A stretch of DNA of 64,000 nucleotides from Nitrosomonas sp. JL21 (lineage in GTDB: Bacteria; Pseudomonadota; Gammaproteobacteria; Burkholderiales; Nitrosomonadaceae), in assembly GCF_009833095.1 (NCBI RefSeq), contig NZ_QRCB01000007.1, positions 1 through 64,000 on the forward strand, in the 5' to 3' direction. The first letter of the stretch is position 1; the number at the start of each line of letters is the position of its first letter. Below the pieces are notes generated by a model. That model was not told the origin of the DNA. It saw only the letters and a list, made by a program, of their open reading frames with translations, and did not search any database. Shown here piece after piece: positions 27,728 to 39,328 of the stretch. The position numbers were made by a program, and so were the translations under genes.

Positions 27728-29242
27728 TTACTGTAATACCTGCCAGATAAGCAATCCTGTCAATAAAATTACGATCAGGATCAATAATCTATTTTGACGT
27801 TTCTCCTCAATCACCAGTATAGCCATCAGCTTTTCCAATTCATGATTGCGCTTCTCAGCTAAGACCTGATGTATCAAACGGGGGAATTCGGGAAAAATGA
27901 TAGCCCAGTTCGGGGCTTCTTTTTGCACTCGACTCGCAAATCCACGCAAGCCGATTTGCTCGGACATCCAATTTTCCAGAAATGGCTTGGCGGTTTTCCA
28001 TAAGTCGAGATTGGGATCAAGATCGCGCCCCAGCCCCTCGATATTGAGCAATGTTTTTTGCAGCAGAACCAATTGGGGTTGAATTTCAACGTTGAATTGC
28101 CGCGAAGCTTGAAAGAGTTGTAAAAGAACACGCCCGAAAGATATTTCCTTCAACGGTTTATCGAAGATCGGCTCGCAAACGGCTCGAATCGCGGCTTCAA
28201 AATCATCGACACGAGTATTCTTTGGAGCCCATCCGGCCTCAACGTGTGCTTGCGCAACGCGACCATAGTCGCGGCGAAAGAATGCCAAAAAATTCTGAGC
28301 AAGATAATTCTTATCTTCATCACTTAAGGTTCCCATAATGCCAAAATCGACTGCAATATAACGACCGTCCTGACCGACGAAGATATTGCCGGGGTGCATA
28401 TCGGCATGAAAGTAACCATCGCGGAATACTTGGGTAAAGAATATCTCTACGCCAACCCGAGCCAACTGAGGAATATCTATGCCTTGTTCTTTCAGCGTTT
28501 CGACGTGACTGATGGGAATGCCTTTGACGCGCTCCATGACCATGACATTGCTATGACAATAATCCCAATAAACCTCTGGCACTAGCAGCAACGGAGAGTC
28601 GAGAAAATTGCGGCGCAATTGGCTGCAATTGGCAGCTTCGCGCATCAAATCCAGTTCGTCATCGAGATGCCGAGCAAATTCTGAAACGACTTGACGTAGT
28701 TTTAGTCGCTTCCCATCTGACCACACAGCTTCAGCGAGCCAAGCACCCGTATCCAGCAGGGCAATATCGTGCATGATAATCGGGGCTAGATTCGGGCGTA
28801 AAATTTTGACTGCTACTTCAGTGCCATCGTGCAACACGGCGAAGTGAACTTGCGCAACCGATGCACTGGCTTCAGGGGTCAGATCAAATTTAAAGAATAC
28901 TTCATGGATTTTGCGTTCATAGACCTTTTCCAAAATTCCTAGTGCAAGTTCCGATGAAAAAGGCGGAACTTGATCTTGCAATTTGGCTAATTCATCGGCA
29001 ATATCCTGCGGCAGCAAATCACGCCGGGTGGATAACATTTGGCCAAATTTCACAAAAATAGGACCTAGAGCTTCCAACGCCAGTCGCAAGCGCTCGCCAC
29101 GCGGTTTATCAAGTTTGCGCCAAAACGTGAGTGTCCGTACGAAAACCCGGAGAAATCTCAGCCGGCTATGACTGAGTGCAAATTCGTCTAGCCCGAATTG
29201 GAAGGCAACGTATTGTATTTTGATAAGGCGAAATAGGCGCAT
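27728..29242 (-). CDS. ubiB: Ubiquinone biosynthesis kinase-like protein UbiB
   Basis: The 504-residue ABC1/ADCK/UbiB protein is required for aerobic ubiquinone synthesis and is attached to the inner membrane. The family-specific KxGQ motif is in [16 protein letters not shown]. Later come [23 protein letters not shown] (atypical protein-kinase-like nucleotide loop), [13 protein letters not shown] and [11 protein letters not shown] (catalytic and metal-binding blocks). The C-terminus has a membrane helix ([19 protein letters not shown]). It is preceded by ubiJ, the usual partner; ubiE is not present here. Confidence 0.96.
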   Translation of the reverse strand: MRLFRLIKIQYVAFQFGLDEFALSHSRLRFLRVFVRTLTFWRKLDKPRGERLRLALEALGPIFVKFGQMLSTRRDLLPQDIADELAKLQDQVPPFSSELALGILEKVYERKIHEVFFKFDLTPEASASVAQVHFAVLHDGTEVAVKILRPNLAPIIMHDIALLDTGAWLAEAVWSDGKRLKLRQVVSEFARHLDDELDLMREAANCSQLRRNFLDSPLLLVPEVYWDYCHSNVMVMERVKGIPISHVETLKEQGIDIPQLARVGVEIFFTQVFRDGYFHADMHPGNIFVGQDGRYIAVDFGIMGTLSDEDKNYLAQNFLAFFRRDYGRVAQAHVEAGWAPKNTRVDDFEAAIRAVCEPIFDKPLKEISFGRVLLQLFQASRQFNVEIQPQLVLLQKTLLNIEGLGRDLDPNLDLWKTAKPFLENWMSEQIGLRGFASRVQKEAPNWAIIFPEFPRLIHQVLAEKRNHELEKLMAILVIEEKRQNRLLILIVILLTGLLIWQVLQ

Positions 29243-29299
29243 GTATTTTTAGTTTTGTTAGGTGTAGTGCGGCAATGGAACAAAATAAGCATATACCTT

Positions 29300-29911
29300 T
29301 TAACCTGTAGGATTCTCAGACAGGGCATTCATGGATTCAGCCAAGCAATTCACGCGGTGATCAAAGGCTTCCACGTGGTGCTGAAGATTCTGAATATCCC
29401 GAATAAGCTGATTGATCGCGTCGGTTTTTGCCAGCACCTGATTTTCTTCCGTCAAATATTCAGCCAAGGCTTGCGATAAAGCATCAAAATTTTCAGTGTG
29501 CCACTGCAGAAAGTTTTTTCCCGCACGGGTAAGACGATGTGCCGGAATATCTCCGACCACCTTGCTCAAATCATGTTCGACAGTTCTGCTGATGTTAAAC
29601 TGCTTGCTGATCGCGATCAGCTCGTCAGCCAATGATTGATTGCCAATGACGTGGATGGCCTCTCCAAACGATAATTCGCGTGTCACTCGATCAGGATGCA
29701 TGGGTGACGGTAATATGATCGTTACATCAGTATCGATGCTATCGTCTATATTCTGAATCTCTCCCCGGGAATTAATCAGTACTTTTACATGAATCCAAGG
29801 CAATATCTGAATGCAAGCTGTCTGTCCACTGAAGGATTGCAGGCGCTTGCAAGCCCAGTGTTCGCTTCGTAACACATGATTAATGGATGTTATGGCAAGG
29901 GTTGATAACAT
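29300..29911 (-). CDS. ubiJ: Ubiquinone biosynthesis accessory factor UbiJ (SCP2 domain)
   Basis: The 203-residue protein has an N-terminal SCP2-like lipid-binding domain (about 15-110; FSGQTACIQILPWIHVKVLINSRGE, then TRELSFGEAIHVIGNQSLADEL) and a C-terminal helical part with heptad character (LAEYLTEENQVLAKTDAINQLIRDIQNLQHHVEAFD). UbiJ binds ubiquinone intermediates within the soluble Ubi complex together with UbiK. It lies directly upstream of ubiB with a gap of about 57 nt. The identification rests on domain order plus neighbour. Confidence 0.9.
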   Translation of the reverse strand: MLSTLAITSINHVLRSEHWACKRLQSFSGQTACIQILPWIHVKVLINSRGEIQNIDDSIDTDVTIILPSPMHPDRVTRELSFGEAIHVIGNQSLADELIAISKQFNISRTVEHDLSKVVGDIPAHRLTRAGKNFLQWHTENFDALSQALAEYLTEENQVLAKTDAINQLIRDIQNLQHHVEAFDHRVNCLAESMNALSENPTG

Positions 29912-30615
29912 TTTTTAAAGTCGTGAGTCGGAAATATCCCTAACGGTAATCGAAAAAATGACTGTATTTTGTTCATCAAAAAACTCTCGTTTCGAGCGCT
30001 ATTGCACAGCCTCGATTCCTGGTCCGCGGTTGAGGCCACTTGAGAAAGTGCTGTACTGGGTCATAGTGTGCGTTTAAATCAGTCATTAGGCCGAGCATTC
30101 ATAAATCGCGGGTGCTGAACCCCGATTTCGTCTTGCTAGATCGTTGCTCGATCCTAGCTTGAGAGCCTCTTAAAGCAATGGTGAGTATAGCACTATATCC
30201 AGCTCAGACACCCCATTAACCGAGACGGTCATCGAATGCATGAGCATGCCGGATGGCTTGTCGCTTGTACAGCGTACCTGTGGGAGAAACCACTCTCATA
30301 ACTTAAATATAGAGGTATATTCCCTCTCTGTTTTGACCTTTGAACCTGATCAGTGAGCGTATAGTGAACATTAGATCGCTGCCATCCTTCAATGTTTGAA
30401 GTCACCAGGCAAGCTCACTGAATACTTGACTGAAGAAGAGAGATTATTTCAATTTTCTGGTGTTGATGAAGATTTATGACGAGGCCCTTTAATCCCTATT
30501 GTTTGCAATAGGGATTTTTTTTGGAAGGCTGTGGGAATTACTGAGTATGCTCGCTTTACACCCAAGCTACACATTTTTCATCGGCGTTACTCGTTCTGAT
30601 TCTAATTTTCTATAA
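29912..30615. other. 700-nt non-coding region with an orphan plus-strand terminator
   Basis: It lies between ubiJ and rlpA, both on the minus strand, so it should contain the ubiJ promoter. No ORF with a ribosome site is visible on either strand. A strong intrinsic terminator points along the plus strand at 30491-30522 although no plus-strand protein gene lies upstream for more than 3 kb, which suggests an unannotated short RNA ending there. Confidence 0.45.
30491..30522 (+). terminator. Strong rho-independent terminator without an upstream gene
   Basis: An 11-bp perfect stem, AATCCCTATTG (30491-30501) with CAATAGGGATT (30506-30516), a TTTG loop and a run of eight T (30515-30522). The T run is only on the plus-strand side, so it is not the end of the minus-strand genes. 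Confidence 0.85.
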
Positions 30616-31572
30616 TCAATCGATAACAATCACTGGTGTCACCGACAGATGCTGAGTGATTGCGTTCGCATCTTGTTTTGCCAACATTTGATCAGGGTAC
30701 GGGCCGGCATGAATCTTATACAGGCCGTTATTTTTGGTGATATTGATTTCTTTATTGAGCCACGGAATTTTCTTTCGGACATGGGTCAGAAAGTTATGTG
30801 CATTATCTGGCGAACCAAATGCTCCCAATTGTAGATATACTGCATTGGCATCGCGCTTATGGACAGTTTCCGCAATTGAAGGTGCTGGTAGTCGAGTATT
30901 AACGACTTGAGCATTGACTGACTGATGCGCTGGCGCATCTCCAGGCAGGATACTTTCCACTTCGACATGGCCACTACCACCCGCTAAGATTCCTAATTTG
31001 TAAGCTGCCGTGTAGGAAAGATCGATTACGCGGTCGGAAAGAAAAGGGCCGCGGTCGTTAAGACGAACAACGATCGATTTGCCATTTTCTAAATTGGTGA
31101 CCCGGGCATAGCTAGGCAGTGGTAGCGTAGGATGCGCGGCAGTCATTCCGTACATATCATAGACTTCACCCGATGCTGTAGGATTACCGTGGTAGCGGCG
31201 GCCATACCAGGAAGCAATGCCACGTTCCTTATAGGAATAAAGCTTAGTCATGGGTTTATATGATCTTCCCAAAGCAACGTAGGGTTGCATATTGGCTGAG
31301 CGCAACTGTTCAGCTTTTGGCACAGCATCTGGAATCAAGTGTAAATCAGCAGGAGGGTTATCGCCGGGACCATCATCTAAATAATAACCACCGCCTTTTC
31401 GTGCCATCAAGCCTGTCTGTGAATGCGTGCCTGATGAAGTTGCAGATGAATAAGACTGCTTCGATCGGCTGCCGTGCTGCGAAATGCTGCTACAGGCGGC
31501 TAATGATGCAGCGATCAGTATCAAAATGATTTTTGGGACGGAGAAAGCAAAGGATTTAGGTGTCATTGTCAT
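30616..31572 (-). CDS. rlpA: RlpA-type lytic transglycosylase lipoprotein with SPOR domain
   Basis: The 318-residue protein starts with a lipoprotein signal (SLAACSS, acylated Cys27). A low-complexity Ser/Gly linker follows, then the double-psi beta-barrel (about 113-205; GIASWYGRRYHGNPTASGE, then VVRLNDRGPF with the catalytic Asp). A C-terminal SPOR domain (about 240-318; AVYLQLGAFGSPDNAHNFL) ends in TPVIVID. RlpA cleaves denuded glycan strands at septa, and SPOR binds the same material. The ATG overlaps the rodA stop by 4 nt, so it is the last gene of the mre-mrd operon. Confidence 0.95.
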   Translation of the reverse strand: MTMTPKSFAFSVPKIILILIAASLAACSSISQHGSRSKQSYSSATSSGTHSQTGLMARKGGGYYLDDGPGDNPPADLHLIPDAVPKAEQLRSANMQPYVALGRSYKPMTKLYSYKERGIASWYGRRYHGNPTASGEVYDMYGMTAAHPTLPLPSYARVTNLENGKSIVVRLNDRGPFLSDRVIDLSYTAAYKLGILAGGSGHVEVESILPGDAPAHQSVNAQVVNTRLPAPSIAETVHKRDANAVYLQLGAFGSPDNAHNFLTHVRKKIPWLNKEINITKNNGLYKIHAGPYPDQMLAKQDANAITQHLSVTPVIVID

Positions 31573-32669
31573 GTTTTGATGAGTTTAGGATGGGTTTGAA
31601 TACTCATTAAAATACCAAAACCGAGCAACATGGTTACCATGGAGGTTCCACCATAGCTGATCAACGGCAGCGGAACGCCCACAACCGGAAGAATACCACT
31701 AACCATTCCCATGTTCACAAAAATATAGGTAAAAAATGTCAGGGTTATGGAACCGGCAATCAAGCGAGTAAACTGAGTCGACGCATTCGCAGTGATGACA
31801 AAGCAACGCCCGATCACGACAAGATAGGCCAGCAGCAGTAACGTATTGCCGATCAATCCAAATTCCTCCGAGAAAACAGCAAAAATAAAATCGGTGCTCT
31901 GTTCTGGTAAGAAATCCAATTGCGTCTGAGTGCCGTTTTGCCAGCCCTTTCCGATAATTCCACCGGAGCCGATTGCAATCGATGATTGGATGGTATGATA
32001 ACCCGCACCCAATGGATCTTGCGAAGGATCCAATAATGTCATGATGCGCTGGCGCTGATAATCATGCATCATGGCCCATAGCACTGGAAAACTGCCGATG
32101 GCGGTAATGCTCAATCCAACGATGATGCGCCACGACAAGCCTGCCAGAAAAAGCACATAAAAACCGCTGGCGGCAATCAATAGCGCCGTTCCCAGGTCGG
32201 GTTGCTTCAAGATCAGAAAAACGGGAAACATCAGTAGCATCGTCGCGCCCAGATAATCCCGGAGGCGTAGCGTAATTTCATGTTTATCGAAATACCAGGC
32301 CATCATGAGCGGAATAGCGATTTTCATCAATTCGGAGGGCTGAATTCTGGTAATGCCGATATTGAGCCAGCGCCTGGCACCATTATTGATTTCTCCAAAG
32401 AATGCAACGCCTACCAATAACGCAAAGCCGAGCACGTACATCGGTACTGCAAGACGTTTGATCTGCTGCAGCGGAATATTAGCGACCATCCACATGATCA
32501 CCAGAGCGACCGCCATGTTAATCATTTGATGGCTCACCTTGCTCACATTGGCACCCGATGCGCTGTAGAGGACAATCAAACCAATGATCATCAATGTGAG
32601 TATGCCGACTAGAAGGAAGCCGTCGATATAACGGGAAAAATAATACCAAATTTTTCTTAATTCAATCAT
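31569..32669 (-). CDS. mrdB: Rod-shape peptidoglycan glycosyltransferase RodA
   Basis: The 366-residue polytopic SEDS protein polymerises lipid II for cell elongation together with PBP2. About ten membrane helices are visible. SEDS signatures are GARRWLNIGITRIQPSELMKIA, KQPDLGTALLI (with the functional Asp region) and FLPEQSTDFIFAVFSEEFGLIG, ending GVPLPLISYGGTSMVTMLLGFGI. It lies about 190 nt downstream of mrdA and overlaps rlpA. Confidence 0.97.
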   Translation of the reverse strand: MIELRKIWYYFSRYIDGFLLVGILTLMIIGLIVLYSASGANVSKVSHQMINMAVALVIMWMVANIPLQQIKRLAVPMYVLGFALLVGVAFFGEINNGARRWLNIGITRIQPSELMKIAIPLMMAWYFDKHEITLRLRDYLGATMLLMFPVFLILKQPDLGTALLIAASGFYVLFLAGLSWRIIVGLSITAIGSFPVLWAMMHDYQRQRIMTLLDPSQDPLGAGYHTIQSSIAIGSGGIIGKGWQNGTQTQLDFLPEQSTDFIFAVFSEEFGLIGNTLLLLAYLVVIGRCFVITANASTQFTRLIAGSITLTFFTYIFVNMGMVSGILPVVGVPLPLISYGGTSMVTMLLGFGILMSIQTHPKLIKT

Positions 32670-32858
32670 TTGAAAATACAGGCTTATTTGATGTTATTTT
32701 GTGAATGTGGCAACCCATCGAAACAACTTGAAAACCACATCGTCTCGTTGCAATGTTGGGAATTAAGCTCAAAGTGCGCATTCTATGACAGATAAGCTGT
32801 GCTTTTTCATCCATTTTCTTCCGCCTGACCAGTGCGCACTGCTTTTATCCGAGCTTCG

Positions 32859-34772
32859 CTAGAGATGCTCATGCGCATGATCTTCAAGGACTTCGGTCAC
32901 TTGAGCTACGGTCGATTCAGGCTGCTTGCCCAATAAAAAATAATCGAATACCTGACGTGCTATCGGCGCTGCCGTCGATCCGCCAGTGCCGGTGTTTTCG
33001 ACCAATATCGCCAAGGCAATCTGTGGATTTTCAGCCGGTGCATAAGCGATGAACATCGCATGATCGCGATGGCGCTCATTGATCGACTTCTCATTGTAGC
33101 GCTCTCCTTGCTTGATTCCGATCACTTGCGATGTGCCGGTTTTACCCGCAAAGGTATAAGCTGCATTGGCACCCGCTTTTGCAGCAGTACCGCCCGGCCG
33201 GGTAACATCAACCAGCGCATTTTTTACAATTTCCAGATGCGAAGGTTTCAGATTGAGCGTATACAGCAATTCCGCCGGAACATCCTCAATATGCCCGGTC
33301 TGACTATTTTGTATTTGCTTGACTAGCCGTGGAAGGTAGGCTTTGCCATTATTCGCGATCATCATGGTGGCGAAAGCCAGCTGCAGGGGTGTGGTGAGGT
33401 TATAGCCCTGGCCGATCGCAACTGAAATAGTATCGCCGGCATACCATTTTTGCTTGTATTGCTTCATTTTCCAGCTTGCCGATGGTAACAATCCTGAAAC
33501 CTCACCTTCGATGTCGATACCGGTTCTTTTTCCCAGTCCGAACTGACTGATGAAGTTATGTATATTGTCTATTCCGAGATCATTGGCTAGGCTGTAATAG
33601 TAAGTATCGCATGAAACTACCAGTGACTTATGGAGATTGACCCGCCCATGTCCGCCGGGTTTCCAGTCGCGATAACGGCGATTGACACCGGGGAGTGAGA
33701 AATAACCCGGATCGCTCATGCTATATTCGGGACTCCGTTTTCCGAGCTCCAGCGCAGCCAATGCCATGAAGGGTTTGAATGTTGAGCCCGGGGGATAGAT
33801 GCCGCGCAGCGCTCGGTTATTAAGAGGTCTATCGATTGAATTATTCAGTAGATTCCAGTTTTCCTGGTCGATGCCGCCGATGAACAGATTATTGTCATAA
33901 CCGGGCTTGCTCAAAAAGGCCAGTACTTCGCCATTGTTGGGATTCAGCGCGACGAGCGCGCCTCGGCGTTCGCCGAAAGCTTTTTCTGCAGCTTCCTGCA
34001 AACCCAGATCCAATGACAAAATCAAATTATTGCCGGAAGTAGGCCGAGTGCGTGAAAGAACGCGAATCGAGCGTCCTGCCGCATCGGTCTCGACTTCCTC
34101 GAAACCGGTGATGCCATGCAACTCCCGTTCATAGCTCTGTTCGATGCCAATCTTTCCGATGTGATGAGAACCGCGATAGTTAGTGAGATCGCCGTTCAAT
34201 TCCAGCTGTTCGAGATCCCGGTCATTGATGCGGCTGATATAGCCGACGACATGGGAAATGATTTCTTTTTCCGGATATTGGCGAAAAACCCGTGCCTTGA
34301 TTTCCACGCCAGGGAATCGGTAGCGGTTGGCTGCGAAACTTGCAATTTCGACATCGGTGAGGCGATTCCGGATGGGTAAACTTTTAAAGCGCTTGCTTTC
34401 CTTCATCAATTTTCTGAAGCGCTGGCGATCGACGGCCGTGATTTCAATGATGGTCGCCAATTCATCGAGCGTGTCCTCGATGTCGGCAACTTTACTGGGT
34501 ACTATTTCTAATGCATAAGCGGAATAGTTCTGTGCCAACACTCTGCCGTTACGATCATAAATCAATCCCCGATTGGGGACCAGCGGAAGTATGGAAATAC
34601 GGTTGGCTTCCGCCAGAGTGTGGTAGTGCTCCTCGCGAGTAATCTGTAAATAATAGAAGCGCACATATAGAATCGCTAACAGCACTACGACAAATGCAGC
34701 AGATACGGCCAGACGGATGCGGAATTTATGCAGTTCGATCGGATGATTTCGTAGTTCCACTCTATGTTTCAT
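32859..34772 (-). CDS. mrdA: Penicillin-binding protein 2 (elongation transpeptidase)
   Basis: The start at 34772 (MKHRVELRNHPIELHKFRIRL) overlaps the mreD stop as CTATGA and gives 637 residues. An upstream in-frame start would add 34 residues unlike PBP2. A single N-terminal membrane helix (about 20-40) is followed by the pedestal domain with SRINDRDLEQLELNGDLTNYRGSHHIGKIG-type sequence. The transpeptidase domain has Ser330 and Lys333 in PPGSTFKPF, the SxN-like block SCDTYYYSLA, and KTGTSQV. It cross-links peptidoglycan in the lateral wall with RodA, MreC and MreD. Confidence 0.97.
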   Translation of the reverse strand: MKHRVELRNHPIELHKFRIRLAVSAAFVVVLLAILYVRFYYLQITREEHYHTLAEANRISILPLVPNRGLIYDRNGRVLAQNYSAYALEIVPSKVADIEDTLDELATIIEITAVDRQRFRKLMKESKRFKSLPIRNRLTDVEIASFAANRYRFPGVEIKARVFRQYPEKEIISHVVGYISRINDRDLEQLELNGDLTNYRGSHHIGKIGIEQSYERELHGITGFEEVETDAAGRSIRVLSRTRPTSGNNLILSLDLGLQEAAEKAFGERRGALVALNPNNGEVLAFLSKPGYDNNLFIGGIDQENWNLLNNSIDRPLNNRALRGIYPPGSTFKPFMALAALELGKRSPEYSMSDPGYFSLPGVNRRYRDWKPGGHGRVNLHKSLVVSCDTYYYSLANDLGIDNIHNFISQFGLGKRTGIDIEGEVSGLLPSASWKMKQYKQKWYAGDTISVAIGQGYNLTTPLQLAFATMMIANNGKAYLPRLVKQIQNSQTGHIEDVPAELLYTLNLKPSHLEIVKNALVDVTRPGGTAAKAGANAAYTFAGKTGTSQVIGIKQGERYNEKSINERHRDHAMFIAYAPAENPQIALAILVENTGTGGSTAAPIARQVFDYFLLGKQPESTVAQVTEVLEDHAHEHL

Positions 34773-35320
34773 AGCGCATTGGGATCTGATTTCTGCTTCA
34801 GTGGCGCGTTCAATAACGCGGATAGCGGAACCCATAACAGCGTGGCCGTTGCGGTAGCAGAGAAATATGACCAACCGGGCAAACGCGAGCCACCCAACAC
34901 TGCAATCAGAACGATGACGATTTGCATCACCAGTAATACCAGGCTAATTTGAGGCGCTTGCTGAAATAGATTGAATATGCGTAACCGCCGACCCAGCACC
35001 AGCGTCAAATAGATGACAACACAATACGCCAGGGCATGCTGTCCAAGTATACCGGTATTGCCGACATCCATCAGCAAACCCATCACGAATGCTACGCTCA
35101 TGCCGATTTTATGCGGATGATTGACGCTCCAATACATGAGTGTCAGTGCCACGAAATCCGGGCGAAAGAGCAAGACATGCTGCGGGAAAGGCAAGAAATT
35201 GAGTATCAGCGCAATGATCAAGCTGAAGGTGATATACCGGCCGCTGGGCGCTATATAAATATCCTGTTTGAAATATTCTCCAGGATCCAGTTTTTTGGTT
35301 TCAGTTTTTTTGCGATTCAA
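34769..35320 (-). CDS. mreD: Rod-shape-determining membrane protein MreD
   Basis: MreD is an integral membrane protein of the elongasome. Five or six helices are visible from YITFSLIIALILNFLPFP to WSYFSATATATLLWVPLSALL. No ATG lies at a suitable place. The most economical start is TTG at 35320, inside the end of mreC, giving 183 residues (MNRKKTETKKLDPGEYFKQD). Longer open frames extend upstream inside mreC but do not look like MreD. The 3' end overlaps mrdA by 4 nt. Confidence 0.88.
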   Translation of the reverse strand: MNRKKTETKKLDPGEYFKQDIYIAPSGRYITFSLIIALILNFLPFPQHVLLFRPDFVALTLMYWSVNHPHKIGMSVAFVMGLLMDVGNTGILGQHALAYCVVIYLTLVLGRRLRIFNLFQQAPQISLVLLVMQIVIVLIAVLGGSRLPGWSYFSATATATLLWVPLSALLNAPLKQKSDPNAL

Positions 35321-36191
35321 TTTCAGGCATCTCGATAGAGTTGCTCGGTGATGGCTGGACGAGCGATAACACCAGGACTTGCCGGTTTCGATCCACCCCG
35401 GCAATCGGTTTGCTGATGATTTGAACAAAGTCATCGACCGGATCCCGTTCTATTCTTTGTACTATAGCGACCGGAATACCGGTTGGATATACACCGCCGA
35501 TTCCCGATGTCACCAACATATCGCCTTGCTGAATGTCAGTACTGACCGATAGATAGCGCAATTCCAATTCATCTTTCTTGCCCGTTCCAGTGACCACCGA
35601 ACGCAGGCTATTACGCAACACCTGAACAGGCACAGAATGATTCTTGTCTATCAGCAGCGTTACTTCCGCCGACCATGGATACAATTGCGTGATCTGCCCG
35701 ATGATGCCTTTATCATCGATGACAGGCTGACCAAGCTGGACGCCGTGGTAATGCCCTTTGTTCAGAGTGATCTTGTGATTGAAGGGATCCCGCGGGGTAT
35801 ACAAAATATCAGCCAGAACTGCTTTGGCCTCGGTGTTGGTTTCAATATACTGCACGGCGCCCAGCAGCTGACGCAGATGCTCATTTTCAGTTTGTAAGGT
35901 ATGCAATGTCAGTAGTTGTTCTCGATCCTCCAGATATTGCTGCCTGAGTTTTATGTTTTCCTCAAGCAAGTACAGGCTGGCAAAAAGCTCTTCAATCTGA
36001 TCATAGATATTAGTGGGAAGATAGGCAACCTTTTGCAATGGAAAGATCACGATGCCGATGGTTTGCCGTAATTCAGGAAAATATCTGAACCGCAGATCCT
36101 CGGCAATCAGCAGGCACGACAGCAATATGAATACGAACAGCCGCGCGAACGGCCCTGGTCCATGTCTGAAAAACTGAGGGGCTGTTTTCAT
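35301..36191 (-). CDS. mreC: Rod-shape-determining protein MreC
   Basis: From ATG 36191 (MKTAPQFFRHGPGPFARLFVF) it has 296 residues. It has one N-terminal membrane helix (about 16-34), a periplasmic coiled coil (about 65-110; IYDQIEELFASLYLLEENIKLRQ) and a beta-rich domain (VLADILYTPRDPFNHKITLNKG, VIDDKGIIGQITQLYPWSAEV, DMLVTSGIGGVYPTGIPVAIV). MreC links cytoplasmic MreB to PBP2. Its last 20 nt overlap the presumed TTG start of mreD. Confidence 0.95.
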   Translation of the reverse strand: MKTAPQFFRHGPGPFARLFVFILLSCLLIAEDLRFRYFPELRQTIGIVIFPLQKVAYLPTNIYDQIEELFASLYLLEENIKLRQQYLEDREQLLTLHTLQTENEHLRQLLGAVQYIETNTEAKAVLADILYTPRDPFNHKITLNKGHYHGVQLGQPVIDDKGIIGQITQLYPWSAEVTLLIDKNHSVPVQVLRNSLRSVVTGTGKKDELELRYLSVSTDIQQGDMLVTSGIGGVYPTGIPVAIVQRIERDPVDDFVQIISKPIAGVDRNRQVLVLSLVQPSPSNSIEMPEIESQKN

Positions 36192-36230
36192 TGCACTCGG
36201 CAACCCATGTCGTGCTTCAATGCATTTGAA

Positions 36231-37342
<1,112 letters not shown>

Positions 37343-37426
37343 AAAGCCCGTAAAAAAATAATACGCCGGTGAAACTTGGGGCATGATACCCTAATACTTC
37401 TTCGAATATAAGGTTGCCAATTTAAC

Positions 37427-37714
37427 ATGACCCTGACTGTAACTGATGTAAAACGCATTGCTGATCTTGCTTATATCGAAATCGATAATGATGAGGCCGA
37501 AGCGACTTTGACTCAATTGACAGGTATTTTTGATCTCATCGAAACCATGCAAGCGATTGATACATCATCAGTAGAACCCATGTCTCATGCTCAGAGCGTA
37601 ACCCAGCGGTTGCGCGACGATGAAATTACCGAAACTGATCAACGTGACGCATGCCAAGCCATTGCACCTCAGGTTGAAGCTGGCCTGTATCTTGTTCCCA
37701 AGGTCATCGAATGA
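37427..37714 (+). CDS. gatC: Asp-tRNA(Asn)/Glu-tRNA(Gln) amidotransferase subunit C
   Basis: The 95-residue small subunit stabilises the GatA-GatB contact in the enzyme that amidates mischarged Glu-tRNA(Gln) and Asp-tRNA(Asn). It shows the family pattern VKRIADLAYIEIDNDEA, then DTSSVEPMSHAQSVTQRLRDDEI and the C-terminal GLYLVPKVIE. It is divergent from mreB and first in gatCAB, about 107 nt before gatA. Confidence 0.96.
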   Translation: MTLTVTDVKRIADLAYIEIDNDEAEATLTQLTGIFDLIETMQAIDTSSVEPMSHAQSVTQRLRDDEITETDQRDACQAIAPQVEAGLYLVPKVIE

Positions 37715-37821
37715 TTTGATGCGTTGTTGGAATCCCGGACAATCGTCTTGCCGTGCACAGTCAGTAACCCTCAGCTTGCGATTTGCGCGACCATATTATC
37801 TGTAATCGATTATTTCCATTG

Positions 37822-39279
37822 ATGAATACCTTATTTAATGCCAGTCTTGAACAGCTTTCGACTCAACTTGCCGGTAAGAAAATCTCCAGTACCGAATTGA
37901 CTACGGAATTCCTGAAGCGCATTCAACAACTGAATCCCGAGTACAACGCCTTCATTACCGTGAATGAAGAAATGAGCCTAGCGCAAGCGCAAGCAGCCGA
38001 TAAACTGCTTGCATCAGGCAAGGCCAATGCTTTGACCGGGATTCCGATTGCTCAGAAAGACATCTTTTGCGCGAAAGGCTGGTTGACGACCTGCGGTTCC
38101 AAAATGCTGTCGAATTTTGTATCTCCTTATGATGCAGGGGTTATTGAACGTTTCAATCAAACGGGTTCGGTCAATCTTGGCAAAACCAATATGGATGAGT
38201 TTGCCATGGGATCCAGCAATGAAACTTCCTATTATGGCGTTGTCCGCAATCCCTGGGATCGATTGGCAGTTCCAGGCGGAAGCTCAGGGGGTGCAGCCTG
38301 TGCGGTAGCAGCGCGACTGGCTCCGGCAGCCACCGGCACGGATACTGGCGGCTCGATTCGACAACCGGCGGCCTTGTGCGGAATTTCCGGCATCAAACCG
38401 ACTTATGGGCTGGTGTCGCGCTATGGCATGATTGCTTTCGCATCCAGTTTGGATCAGGGCGGGCCCATGGCGAAATCAGCGGAAGACCTCGCGCTTTTGC
38501 TGAATGTCATGGTGGGGTTCGATCCGCGCGACTCAACCAGTTTGCAGCGAGATATTGAAGATTACACGCGGGATCTGCAGAAACCGCTGAACGGTTTGCG
38601 CATTGGCCTGCCGAAAGAATACTTCGCAGAAGGTATGAGTAAGGATGTCGAAATGGCTATCGAAAACGCGCTCAATGAATATCGCAAATTGGGTGCGCAA
38701 ACGGTTGAAGTGACATTGCCGAATACACCACTATCGATTCCGGTTTATTATGTGCTTGCACCCGCCGAAGCTTCCAGTAATTTATCCCGATTTGATGGCG
38801 TGCGATATGGCTATCGCGCCGAATCCTATGGTGATCTGGGCGACATGTATCGCAAGACGCGTGCGCAAGGCTTTGGACCGGAAGTGAAACGGCGCATTTT
38901 GATCGGCACTTACGTCTTGTCGCATGGCTATTATGATGCTTATTATATCAAGGCGCAGAAACTGCGCCGTTTGATCGCTCAAGACTTCACCGACGCCTAC
39001 AAGCAGTGTGACATCATCATGGGCCCAACCACGCCGACAGTGGCTTTTAATGTGGGTGAGAAAAGCGGTGATCCCATCCAAATGTATCTGTCGGATATCT
39101 ACACCAGTGCAGCCAACTTGACGGGACTACCGGCGATGTCGATTCCGGTTGGTTTTGGAGATCAACATCGGCCGGTAGGATTGCATATCATCGGCAATTA
39201 TTTTCGGGAAGCCCAGATGCTCAACGTAGCGCATCAATATCAGCAAACTACTGATTGGCATCAGCAATCGCCTTTGTAA
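37822..39279 (+). CDS. gatA: Glutamyl-tRNA(Gln) amidotransferase subunit A
   Basis: ATG 37822 ([20 protein letters not shown]) gives 485 residues. An in-frame start 39 nt upstream adds a tail unlike GatA. It is the amidase subunit that releases ammonia from glutamine. The Ser-cisSer-Lys triad is visible in [10 protein letters not shown] (Lys), [13 protein letters not shown] (cis-Ser) and the Gly/Ser loop [16 protein letters not shown]. The C-terminal [26 protein letters not shown] is typical. Confidence 0.97.
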   Translation: MNTLFNASLEQLSTQLAGKKISSTELTTEFLKRIQQLNPEYNAFITVNEEMSLAQAQAADKLLASGKANALTGIPIAQKDIFCAKGWLTTCGSKMLSNFVSPYDAGVIERFNQTGSVNLGKTNMDEFAMGSSNETSYYGVVRNPWDRLAVPGGSSGGAACAVAARLAPAATGTDTGGSIRQPAALCGISGIKPTYGLVSRYGMIAFASSLDQGGPMAKSAEDLALLLNVMVGFDPRDSTSLQRDIEDYTRDLQKPLNGLRIGLPKEYFAEGMSKDVEMAIENALNEYRKLGAQTVEVTLPNTPLSIPVYYVLAPAEASSNLSRFDGVRYGYRAESYGDLGDMYRKTRAQGFGPEVKRRILIGTYVLSHGYYDAYYIKAQKLRRLIAQDFTDAYKQCDIIMGPTTPTVAFNVGEKSGDPIQMYLSDIYTSAANLTGLPAMSIPVGFGDQHRPVGLHIIGNYFREAQMLNVAHQYQQTTDWHQQSPL

Positions 39280-39328
39280 TTCCATCAATCAATTCATTCA
39301 ATTTTCTTCATCGAGTCGGAAATCAATC

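Noticed and set aside
29978-30190. Minus-strand small RNA between TATACT (about 30188) and a hairpin before a T run (29996-29976)
   Set aside because: The hairpin has only a 4-bp stem and no -35 is found, so the evidence is too weak to call.
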